A stretch of 64,000 nucleotides of DNA from [Ruminococcus] lactaris ATCC 29176 (GTDB lineage Bacteria; Bacillota; Clostridia; Lachnospirales; Lachnospiraceae): NCBI RefSeq assembly GCF_025152405.1, contig NZ_CP102292.1, positions 1,922,001 to 1,986,000 on the forward strand. Reading direction: 5' to 3'. Both the position numbers and the translations under genes were made by a program. The notes under the pieces are model-generated. The model did no database searches, was not told the origin of the DNA, and saw only the letters and a program-made list of their open reading frames with translations. Shown here piece by piece: positions 9,416-16,992 of this stretch (positions are counted from its first letter, which is position 1; every line of letters starts with the position of its first letter).

Positions 9416-9601
9416 ATGGACTCTGGTGCCAGTGGTTACCACATATGCAGCTTAATGGTAAATAATGACAGAATGAGAGGGATCTATCATGAACAAAGAG
9501 ATTTTTATCAAGCTTCTCCAGCAGCGTCAGTTCAAAGCTGTCAGAAGTATCCTGGACGTAATGAACGAAGTGGACATTGCCTCACTTCTCTCGAAACTTG
9601 A
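9416..9601 (+). CDS. Possible upstream leader ORF overlapping mgtE
   Basis: A 61-codon reading frame starts at an ATG preceded by GGGAGGTGAGG, a better ribosome site than that of mgtE itself. It runs past the mgtE start in another frame, ending 113 bases inside it. It lies downstream of the riboswitch terminator. The peptide resembles nothing I know, and its second half simply mirrors mgtE sequence. It could be a regulatory leader affecting mgtE translation, or a chance frame. Confidence 0.3.
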   Translation: MDSGASGYHICSLMVNNDRMRGIYHEQRDFYQASPAASVQSCQKYPGRNERSGHCLTSLET

Positions 9602-10820
9602 TGACAAAGAGCTTGCTCTTGCATTTCGCCTGATTCCCAAAGATAAAGCTGCGGAAGTATTTTCCAATATGGATACTTCCATGCAGTCCTATCTGGTGGA
9701 AATGTTCACAGAAAAAGAGTTAAAAGAACTTTTAGATGACCTGTATATGGATGATACGGTCGATATGCTTGAAGAACTTCCGGCTAACCTGGTCAACCGT
9801 ATCCTCAACACCGTCAGTGCGACAGACCGTAAGATGATCAACCAGCTTCTGAACTATCCGGATGACAGTGCCGGAAGCATTATGACAACCGAATATGTTG
9901 ATCTGCGTGATACAATGACCGTGGGACAGGCCATGGCTCATATCAAGCGTACCGGAATCCATAAAGAGACGATCTATACCTGCTACGTCACAGAACGCAG
10001 AAAGCTGGTCGGCATCGTCAGTGCCAAAGATCTGATGACGACCGAGGATGATGTTCCGATCAAAGACCTGATGGAGACGGAGATTATTTCTGTAACGACC
10101 CATAATGACCAGGAATATGTAGCCCAGCTTTTCACCAAATACGATCTGCTGGCACTTCCTGTCCTGGATGCCGATGGACTGATGGTCGGAATCGTTACTT
10201 TCGATGATGCAATGGATGTCATGGTCGATGAGGCAACCGAGGATATCACAAAAATGGCTGCTATCAATCCAAGTGAAAAAACTTATTTTGATACTTCTGT
10301 CTTCCAGCATGCCATGAACCGTATCCCCTGGCTTCTGATCCTGATGCTTACTTCCATTATCACCGGAACGATCATCACGAAATATGAGAACGCTTTTGCT
10401 GCAATCCCACTTCTGGTTTCCTTCATCCCTATGCTGATGGATACCGGCGGAAACTGTGGTTCCCAGAGTGCAACCCTGATCATCCGTGGAATTGCACTGG
10501 ATGAGATCCATTTTAAAGATCTCTTCAAGGTTGTATTCAAGGAGTTCCGTATCTCCCTGATCGTAGGAGCTGCACTTTCTATTGTGAATGGACTCCGGAT
10601 CCTGATCCAGTATCGGAATCCGTCCCTTGCACTGGTGATTGCATTCTCTCTGATCGGAACAGTCATTATGGCTAAGATGGTCGGATGTATGCTTCCACTG
10701 CTCGCAAAGAAGGTTCATCTTGACCCGGCGATCATGGCTTCTCCGCTGATCACGACACTGGTAGATACGTTCTCGATTCTTATCTACTTTAATATTGCAA
10801 CGTTGTTGTTTAAGTTGTAA
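9489..10820 (+). CDS. mgtE: MgtE family magnesium transporter
   Basis: This 443-residue protein is an Mg2+ channel of the inner membrane. An N-terminal superhelical domain (about residues 1-130, with DKELALAFRLIPKDKAAEVF) is followed by two CBS domains (about 135-255, with DLMETEIISVT). The C-terminal five-helix pore contains PLLVSFIPMLMDTGGNCGSQSATLIIRG, the family signature. The cytosolic domains sense Mg2+ and gate the pore in characterised relatives. GAGAGGG lies 12 bases before the ATG. The M-box riboswitch upstream supports the magnesium assignment independently. Confidence 0.96.
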   Translation: MNKEIFIKLLQQRQFKAVRSILDVMNEVDIASLLSKLDDKELALAFRLIPKDKAAEVFSNMDTSMQSYLVEMFTEKELKELLDDLYMDDTVDMLEELPANLVNRILNTVSATDRKMINQLLNYPDDSAGSIMTTEYVDLRDTMTVGQAMAHIKRTGIHKETIYTCYVTERRKLVGIVSAKDLMTTEDDVPIKDLMETEIISVTTHNDQEYVAQLFTKYDLLALPVLDADGLMVGIVTFDDAMDVMVDEATEDITKMAAINPSEKTYFDTSVFQHAMNRIPWLLILMLTSIITGTIITKYENAFAAIPLLVSFIPMLMDTGGNCGSQSATLIIRGIALDEIHFKDLFKVVFKEFRISLIVGAALSIVNGLRILIQYRNPSLALVIAFSLIGTVIMAKMVGCMLPLLAKKVHLDPAIMASPLITTLVDTFSILIYFNIATLLFKL

Positions 10821-11223
10821 GAAATAAAGAGCCGGAAGGCTATTGACCAGGATAAGCAATCTGCAAACTGCAGGATTTGATATCTTAGTCGATAACCTTC
10901 CGGCTCTTCTTCTTATTTTTAAATTTGCATTGTTGAGTGAATATGCTGTGGAGCTAAAAACTTCTTATCGAGATGGTCAGCGGAAAGCAGGGTGTTCCTG
11001 AGCAGGTGCATTAGCAGGAGCGTTCCGAAGACACTTTGCAGCGTTTGTTAGAGAAAGTAAATCGAGTGCCATTGCACGAAGATTTCCACTTTCGAGTTAC
11101 AAACGGTCAACGGGCTGAGGTAAAGCGAGCCTGCACTGCGAAGGAATATCCCTGCTTTCCGCGTCCGCTTCGCCACAAAGAAGCTTTCTGATTTACAAGC
11201 GTATCACCCCGACAACTACAAAT
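10821..11223 (-). repeat. Structured 3' element, copy A (downstream of tex)
   Basis: Non-coding element read on the minus strand from the tex stop codon. Terminal arms AAATTTG (11219-11225, overlapping the stop) and CAAATTT (10921-10927) close it. Inside, GCGGAAAGCAGGG pairs with CCCTGCTTTCCGC (11150-11162 with 10980-10992, 13 base pairs). Nested helices follow: GCAGTGCA with TGCA-C-CTGC, CGTTTGT with ACAAACG, GAAAGT..AAATC with GATTTACTTTC, and a GTGC-GCAC hairpin. A bidirectional terminator hairpin occupies 10829-10907. It is about 96% identical to copy C. No protein is encoded. Confidence 0.85.
10829..10907. terminator. Bidirectional terminator within copy A
   Basis: AGAGCCGGAAGG and CCTTCCGGCTCT form the base of a long hairpin whose helix continues through TATTGAC/GTCGATA with one mismatch. 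TCTTCTTATTTTT follows on the plus strand (end of mgtE) and a weaker T-rich stretch on the minus strand (end of tex). Confidence 0.75.
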
Positions 11224-13374
11224 TTATATTCCCCGCATCGTCAACTGAATCCTTTTTTTCTTCATATCCACACTCATTACCTTTACATCCACAATATCAC
11301 CCACGCTGACAGCCTCCAGTGGATGTTTTATAAACTTATCCGTAATCTGGGAAATATGCACCAGTCCGTCCTGATGGACTCCGATATCCACAAATGCACC
11401 GAAATCAATGACATTTCTTACTGTTCCTTTCAGAACCATTCCCTCTTTCAGATCTTTCATTTCAAGTACATCGGTACGAAGAATCGGCTTTGGCATTTCA
11501 TCACGTGGATCACGTGCCGGTTTTTCCAGCTCTTTTACAATATCTCGCAACGTGATCTCTCCGATCTCCAGTTCTTCTGCCAGCTTTTTATAATCTCTGA
11601 TCGTCAATGATAACCCTGTTAATTTATGGTTTGTGATATCCTCTGCTTTGTATCCCTGCTTCTTCAGGAGCTTTTCTGCCGCTTCATAAGATTCAGGATG
11701 AACTGCTGTCGCATCCAGCGGATTTTTTCCACCCTGGATCCTCATGAATCCCGCACACTGCTCATAGGCTTTTGGCCCCAGCTTCGGTACTTTTAAAAGT
11801 TCCCGTCTGTCGGCAAACTTTCCATTTTCTTCCCGGTAAGCAACAATATTTTTTGCGATTGCACTGCTGATTCCTGAAATATATGCAAGCAACGGTGCAG
11901 AAGCCGTATTCAGATCCACGCCTACTTTATTCACACAATCCTCAACCACACCATTTAATGATTCACCGAGCTTCTTCTGATTCATATCATGCTGATACTG
12001 ACCTACTCCGATTGCTTTCGGATCAATCTTCACCAGTTCAGCCAGCGGATCCTGCAGTCTTCTTGCGATCGATGCAGCACTTCTCTGTCCTACATCAAAC
12101 TTCGGAAATTCCTCGCTTGCCAACTTACTTGCTGAATAAACAGAGGCCCCCGCCTCATTTACGATCACATACTGTACCTTTTCAGGAATTTCTTTCAATA
12201 ATTCTACAATAAATTCTTCTGACTCTCTTGAAGCCGTTCCATTTCCAAGAGAAATCAGAGAAATATGGTACTTTGGAATAATCTTTTTCAGAAGATCCTT
12301 ACTCGCCTGGATCTTCTTCGGTGTTGTAGGAGCCGTCGGATAAATAACCGTCGTTCCGATCACCTTTCCGGTCTCATCAACAACAGCCAGCTTACATCCT
12401 GTACGGAATGCGGGATCCCATCCAAGTACCACTTTTCCTGCGATCGGTGGCTGCATCAGAAGCTGGTGCAGATTTTTTCCAAATACTTCAATCGCTCCAT
12501 TCTCCGCACGTTCTGTCAATTCGCTTCGTATCTCACGCTCGATGGCCGGAGCGATCAGACGGTTATAACTGTCAGCCACCGTCTCTTTTAATACTTCCGT
12601 TGTATATGGATTTTCGTTCACGATCACTTTCTTTTCCAGATAACGCAGGATTTCTTCTTCCGGTGCCTGCACTTTTACTGTCAGAAATTTCTCCTTTTCT
12701 CCTCGGTTTAATGCAAGAATCCGATGCCCTGCCAGCTTTTCCGCAGGTTCTTCAAATTCATAATACATTTCATAAACTGACTCTGCCTCAGGATCTTTTG
12801 CTGTAGAAATAACTTTTCCTTTATTCATCGTAATCTTTCTGATCCAGCTCCGGTAATCTGCGTTATCTGAGATGGACTCGGCAATGATATCTCTCGCCCC
12901 TGCAACAGCCTCTGACGCTGATACAACACTCTTCTCCTGAGAAATATACGCTTCTGCGATCTTTTCCAATGGTTCCATACTTTTCTGCAACATAATAACT
13001 GCTGCCAGTGGTTCTAACCCCTTTTCCTTTGCGATGGTCGCCCTGGTACGACGCTTCGGTCGGTATGGCCGGTACAGATCCTCCACGGAAACCAGTGTCT
13101 CTGCAGCAAGAATCTGCTGCTTTAATTCTTCCGTCAGCTTCCCCTGTTCCTCTATACTGGAAAGCACCTGCTCTTTCTTTTCTTCCAGATTTCTCAAATA
13201 AATCAAACGCTCATACAGCTTTCTGAGCTGCTCATCATTCAGAGAACCGGTCACTTCTTTTCTGTATCGTGAAATAAACGGAATGGTATATCCTTCGTCA
13301 ATGAGATTTACCGCGGCATCCACCTGCCACCTTTTCACCCCAAGTTCTTCTGTCACTTTCTGATTAATATCCAT
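11224..13374 (-). CDS. tex: Tex family transcription accessory/RNA-binding protein
   Basis: This 716-residue cytosolic protein has the full Tex architecture. An N-terminal helical region contains the YqgF-like RNase H fold (VVLGWDPAFRTGCKLAVVD, near residues 318-336). A helix-hairpin-helix pair follows (SGISSAIAKNIVAYREENG and LLKVPKLGPKAYEQCAGF). The C-terminal S1 RNA-binding domain reads GMVLKGTVRNVIDFGAFVDIG and HQDGLVHISQI. Tex binds nucleic acids and the transcription machinery; its exact role in Clostridia is not settled. The start has AGAGAGGATC upstream. Its TAA stop is also the outer edge of structured element copy A. Confidence 0.95.
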   Translation of the reverse strand: MDINQKVTEELGVKRWQVDAAVNLIDEGYTIPFISRYRKEVTGSLNDEQLRKLYERLIYLRNLEEKKEQVLSSIEEQGKLTEELKQQILAAETLVSVEDLYRPYRPKRRTRATIAKEKGLEPLAAVIMLQKSMEPLEKIAEAYISQEKSVVSASEAVAGARDIIAESISDNADYRSWIRKITMNKGKVISTAKDPEAESVYEMYYEFEEPAEKLAGHRILALNRGEKEKFLTVKVQAPEEEILRYLEKKVIVNENPYTTEVLKETVADSYNRLIAPAIEREIRSELTERAENGAIEVFGKNLHQLLMQPPIAGKVVLGWDPAFRTGCKLAVVDETGKVIGTTVIYPTAPTTPKKIQASKDLLKKIIPKYHISLISLGNGTASRESEEFIVELLKEIPEKVQYVIVNEAGASVYSASKLASEEFPKFDVGQRSAASIARRLQDPLAELVKIDPKAIGVGQYQHDMNQKKLGESLNGVVEDCVNKVGVDLNTASAPLLAYISGISSAIAKNIVAYREENGKFADRRELLKVPKLGPKAYEQCAGFMRIQGGKNPLDATAVHPESYEAAEKLLKKQGYKAEDITNHKLTGLSLTIRDYKKLAEELEIGEITLRDIVKELEKPARDPRDEMPKPILRTDVLEMKDLKEGMVLKGTVRNVIDFGAFVDIGVHQDGLVHISQITDKFIKHPLEAVSVGDIVDVKVMSVDMKKKRIQLTMRGI

Positions 13375-13635
13375 AATTTATGATCCTCTCTTTTCTTCGG
13401 ATTCTGATAATAAGCACTTTTCTTCTGCTATGCTTTTTCTATTTCATATTTCCGCTGTCTATTCCCCATTTTATCATATTCCACCCGAAAGAATCTACCG
13501 GAATCCTGGAAAATATCCCCGGATTACGCTATAATATCATCTGTGTCTGAATGGATACGATTTATTTTTATCAGCCTTTGACTCTCAAATAGTTTCTTTT
13601 GAAATAAATAGTTTTCTTTGAAAGGATTTTTATAT

Positions 13636-14523
13636 ATGGAACGAACTATTACTTATCAGATTTCAGAATCAGAACACGGACTACGTGTAGAACAATATCT
13701 CCGTCATAAAGGCTATTCCTATCAGAATCTGACTCAGCTTAAGAAAATGCCTGAAAGTATTCTGATCAACGGAATCTGGTCTTATATGCGAAGTACACTT
13801 TCCTGCGGCGATACTCTGACGGTCCATATTCAGGAATCTGAATACTCCGAACATATCCCACCTGTTCAACTGCCTTTGGATATCATTTATGAGGATGATG
13901 ATCTGCTTGTTGTAAATAAACCGGCAGGAATGCCTATTCATCCTTCGCTGAATAACTATAAAAATTCACTTGCAAATGCACTTATGTATTATTATAAAGA
14001 ACAGGGAAAGCCATTTATTTTCCGCTGTACCAACCGACTTGACCGTGATACTTCAGGGCTGACTGTAATCGCCAAGCATCTTGTCAGTTCCAGTATCCTA
14101 TCCTTCATGGCAGTCCGTCATGAAATCCACAGAGAGTACCTGGCGATCGTCCGGGGGGCAGTTTCTCCTGCTTCCGGAACGATCAATGCACCTCTTGCCC
14201 GTACCGGCAGCTCTATAATTGAGCGAAAAGTTGACTTTGAACATGGAGAGCATGCTGTCACGCACTATAAAGTATTAAAGGAACAGAACCAGCACAGTCT
14301 TGTCTCCCTTATTTTAGAAACCGGCCGTACCCATCAGATCCGTGTACATCTTCAGTATCTCGGACATCCACTGGTCGGGGATTATCTCTATAATCCTGAT
14401 ATGGAATATATCAACCGGCAGGCTCTCCATTCCTGGAAACTTTCATTCATTCATCCGATCACCGGTGAGGCAATGCATTTTGAAGCACCACTGCCGGAGG
14501 ATATGAGGAAAGTGTTGGGATAA
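13636..14523 (+). CDS. RluA family 23S/tRNA pseudouridine synthase
   Basis: This 295-residue enzyme isomerises uridine to pseudouridine in RNA. An S4-like N-terminal region is followed by the catalytic domain with IIYEDDDLLVVNKPAGMPIHPS. The RLDRDTSGLTVIAKH motif holds the catalytic Asp, and ETGRTHQIRVHLQYLGHPLVGD is the conserved C-terminal signature. I chose the ATG at 13636 because AAAGGA lies nine bases upstream; a TTG 18 bases earlier is possible. The specific RNA target is not visible. It stands alone, convergent with nagA, and its TAA runs directly into structured element copy B. Confidence 0.93.
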   Translation: MERTITYQISESEHGLRVEQYLRHKGYSYQNLTQLKKMPESILINGIWSYMRSTLSCGDTLTVHIQESEYSEHIPPVQLPLDIIYEDDDLLVVNKPAGMPIHPSLNNYKNSLANALMYYYKEQGKPFIFRCTNRLDRDTSGLTVIAKHLVSSSILSFMAVRHEIHREYLAIVRGAVSPASGTINAPLARTGSSIIERKVDFEHGEHAVTHYKVLKEQNQHSLVSLILETGRTHQIRVHLQYLGHPLVGDYLYNPDMEYINRQALHSWKLSFIHPITGEAMHFEAPLPEDMRKVLG

Positions 14524-14845
14524 ATTTGTAGTTGTCGGGGTGAAAATATCGCGACAGCAGGAAGTGTTTCTGACAGAAGAGCGTCCATATCCACACTTGT
14601 TGTTGCATCGCAGTGCAGGACCCGCTTTACCTCAGCCCGTTGACAACTTGTAACAGGAATGTGGAAACACTCGTGCAGAGGCACTCCTGTTTACGTTCCT
14701 TAACAAGTTGGGCAAAGTGTCTTCGGAACGCTCCCTGTCAATGCACTGCTCACGCAACAGCAAGGGCGGATATTAGGCTTTTCAAATTAGAAAATTTTCC
14801 CTCATGCCAGAACAGTTTCTCCCAACAAAGACGAAATTTTAATAA
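14524..14845 (+). repeat. Structured 3' element, copy B (diverged, downstream of rluA-like gene)
   Basis: Read on the plus strand from the rluA-like stop, this segment aligns with copies A and C at both ends and in internal blocks, including TTTACCTCAGCCCGTTGAC and GTGTCTTCGGAACGCTCC. Most helix sequences differ, yet they still pair: CTTGTTGTTGC with GCAACAGCAAG, ATATCC with GGATAT, GCAGTGCA with TGCACTGC, AACTTGT with ACAAGTT, and GGAATG with CGTTCC. The closing arms are AAATTT (ending at 14527) and AAATTT (14834-14839). It lacks its own terminator and abuts the one in copy C. Confidence 0.8.
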
Positions 14846-15249
14846 GAAATAAAGAGCCGGATGGCTATTGACCAGGATAAGCAATCTGCAAACTGCAGGA
14901 TTTGATATCTTAGTCGATAACCTTCCGGCTCTTCTTCTTATTTTTAAATTTGCATTGTTGAGTGAATATGCTGTGGAGCTAAAAACTTCTTATCGAGATG
15001 GTCAGCGGAAAGCAGGGTGTTCCTGAGCAGGTGCATTAGCAGGAGCGTTCCGAAGACACTTTGCAGCGTTTGTTAGAGAAAGTAAATCGAGTGCCATTGC
15101 ACGAAGATTTCCACTTTCGAGTTACAAACGGTCAACGGGCTGAGGTAAAGCGGGCCTGCACTGCGAAGGAATATCCCTGATTTCCGCGTCCGCTTCGCCA
15201 TAAAGAAGTCTTTTGCTTTACAAGCGTATCATTCCAACAAATACAAATT
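14846..15249 (-). repeat. Structured 3' element, copy C (downstream of nagA)
   Basis: Near-identical to copy A over its whole length, including the terminator hairpin at 14854-14932, with roughly fifteen differences seen by eye, clustered at the nagA-proximal end. It is read on the minus strand from the nagA stop. The long helix is kept with one change: CCCTGATTTCCGC at 15175-15187 turns one pair into a U-G wobble in the nagA direction. It lies head to head with copy B, so the two form an imperfect inverted repeat between convergent genes. Confidence 0.85.
14854..14932. terminator. Shared terminator between rluA-like gene and nagA
   Basis: Same hairpin as in copy A, with one arm change (GAGCCGGATGG against CCTTCCGGCTC) that opens a single mismatch. 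TCTTCTTATTTTT follows on the plus strand. Confidence 0.7.
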
Positions 15250-16374
15250 TTACATCATTTCCCCAAAACTGATCGTTCCTTTTAACTCCAGTTCCTCATC
15301 CAGTAATACAAAGTCTGCATCTTTTCCAGTCTTAATCGCACCTTTCTGAGTCAGTCCAAACTCTTTTGCCTGATTTCCTGAAGACATCTTTACAGCATCT
15401 TCAATCGATACACCGGTAAACTTGATAATATTCTGGAACGCTTTAATATAAGTCAGTACACTTCCGGCGATTGTTCCATCCTCCAGGCGTGCAGTACCGT
15501 CTTTTACATAGACAACCTGTCCACCCAGTTCACTTTTACCTTCCGGCATTCCTTTTGCACGCATGGAGTCTGTGATAAGTTCGATTCCGTCACTGCCCTT
15601 TACTTTATGTGCCAATGCGATCATCTGCGGTCTGATATGGATACCGTCACAGATCAGCTCTGTATTAACGCCATCGGTCAGAAGACCATATCCGGTAACT
15701 CCCGGCTCTCTGTGCTTCAGACCTCTCTGTGCGTTATAAAGATGAGTCACATGGCAGGCTCTGGATGCCACAAGCTGGTCATAAGTTGCATCGGAATGTC
15801 CAGCACTTGGAACGATCCGGTTGGAAAGACACCAGTTCTCAAATTCTTCCGTTGCCTCCTCCGGTGCATAAGTAACCACACGGATACGGTTTCCGCTTAA
15901 CTCATTCCAGTGAGCAAGTGCTTTCTCATCTGGTTTCTTAATATAAGAAGCATCCTGTGCCCCTTTATAGTTGACTGAAATAAACGGTCCTTCCAGGTGG
16001 ATTCCCTGGATGATCGGATTTTTTTCCGCTGCTTCTTTGATCTGCACCATGGCTTTTTCAATATTATCATAAGTCTGCGTCATCGTTGTGCAGAAGTAAG
16101 TTGTGATTCCCTCTTTGGCTGCCATCTGACGTACCATCCAGTCAATCTCATCTGCGGAAGCATCCATGCTGTCTTTTCCGTATCCTCCATGACTATGCAC
16201 ATCAACAAATCCCGGGATCACATAAGTCGCATCTGTCTCAATGATCTCATCGTCTTCCTGCGGTACGAAATTTCTCATTTCGTCTACTTCTGAGATTCTC
16301 TGGTTGAATCGGACATATCCATTGTCAATTTTTCCGTTTCCTGTATATATTATTTTATTTTTTAATACTTTCAT
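15250..16374 (-). CDS. nagA: N-acetylglucosamine-6-phosphate deacetylase
   Basis: This 374-residue amidohydrolase removes the acetyl group from GlcNAc-6-phosphate, feeding amino-sugar catabolism and cell-wall recycling. Visible are the metal motif FVDVHSHGGYGKD, the HLEGPFISVNYKGAQD segment with a ligand Glu, SAGHSDATYDQ, THLYNAQRG, and the catalytic Asp in ELITDSMRAKGM. I chose the ATG at 16374 because AAAGGAAG lies eight bases upstream; an upstream extension lacks a good site. No nagB adjoins it. Its stop codon overlaps the edge of structured element copy C. Confidence 0.93.
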   Translation of the reverse strand: MKVLKNKIIYTGNGKIDNGYVRFNQRISEVDEMRNFVPQEDDEIIETDATYVIPGFVDVHSHGGYGKDSMDASADEIDWMVRQMAAKEGITTYFCTTMTQTYDNIEKAMVQIKEAAEKNPIIQGIHLEGPFISVNYKGAQDASYIKKPDEKALAHWNELSGNRIRVVTYAPEEATEEFENWCLSNRIVPSAGHSDATYDQLVASRACHVTHLYNAQRGLKHREPGVTGYGLLTDGVNTELICDGIHIRPQMIALAHKVKGSDGIELITDSMRAKGMPEGKSELGGQVVYVKDGTARLEDGTIAGSVLTYIKAFQNIIKFTGVSIEDAVKMSSGNQAKEFGLTQKGAIKTGKDADFVLLDEELELKGTISFGEMM

Positions 16375-16457
16375 GAGTTTCTTCCTTTCTTCCATCACAC
16401 ATTTTTCAACACTTCTGCCTAAACCACTGATTAATTATATTGTCCCTGTTCTCTGAT

Positions 16458-16967
16458 CTAGCGTTCCATCATACTGATTGATTCAATTCCGACACTTCCG
16501 CCACGCACAACTTCAATACTCTTAAACTCTTCTTTCATCAGCTTCACTACTGCATCATTCTTTGTCGCAGTCTGCACAAACTCGATCAAAAGACTGTCCT
16601 TTCCATAATCGATCACTTTTGCCTTAAAAGTTGTCGCAATCTGAAAAATCTCTACCTTATCTTCCGGTGTACATTTGAAGACTTTTACATAGAGGATCTC
16701 TTTCATTCTTACAAAAACATCGGTAAAATCAATGACTTTTATTACTTCGATCATACGGTTTAACTGCTTTTTGATCTGTTCAAAAGTCTCATCATCACTG
16801 ACTGTAGCAATGGTCATCCTGGATACGCTTGGATCTTCTGTCGTTCCAACAGTCAGACTGTCCAGATTATAAGATTTGCCTGAAAATAACCCGGAAATCT
16901 TTGACAGAACTCCAACCTGGTTTTCTACATACAGAGAAATCCATCTTTTCTTCATACTACTTTCCAT
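16458..16967 (-). CDS. ilvN: Acetolactate synthase small (regulatory) subunit
   Basis: This 169-residue protein is the regulatory subunit of acetohydroxyacid synthase, the first shared step of branched-chain amino acid synthesis. The N-terminal ACT domain begins RWISLYVENQVGVLSKISGLFSG, and the C-terminal domain contains DYGKDSLLIEFVQT. The ACT domain binds valine in relatives. The start at 16967 follows AAGGAAG with eight-base spacing. The gene begins 26 bases after the ilvB stop, so the two form one unit under the leader at 18712-18843. Confidence 0.93.
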   Translation of the reverse strand: MESSMKKRWISLYVENQVGVLSKISGLFSGKSYNLDSLTVGTTEDPSVSRMTIATVSDDETFEQIKKQLNRMIEVIKVIDFTDVFVRMKEILYVKVFKCTPEDKVEIFQIATTFKAKVIDYGKDSLLIEFVQTATKNDAVVKLMKEEFKSIEVVRGGSVGIESISMMER

Positions 16968-16992
16968 CTTTTTCACTTCCTTTCCTAGCATC

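Noticed and set aside
9732-10859. 375-codon minus-strand frame opposite mgtE
   Set aside because: No start site, no recognisable motif and rich in His, Asp and Gln as expected for a shadow; mgtE is secure with its riboswitch.
10821-11223. Structured element A as a group II intron or transposon remnant
   Set aside because: I found no domain V-like hairpin, no intron-type boundary and no protein frame; the terminal arms alone do not prove transposition, so I describe it neutrally.
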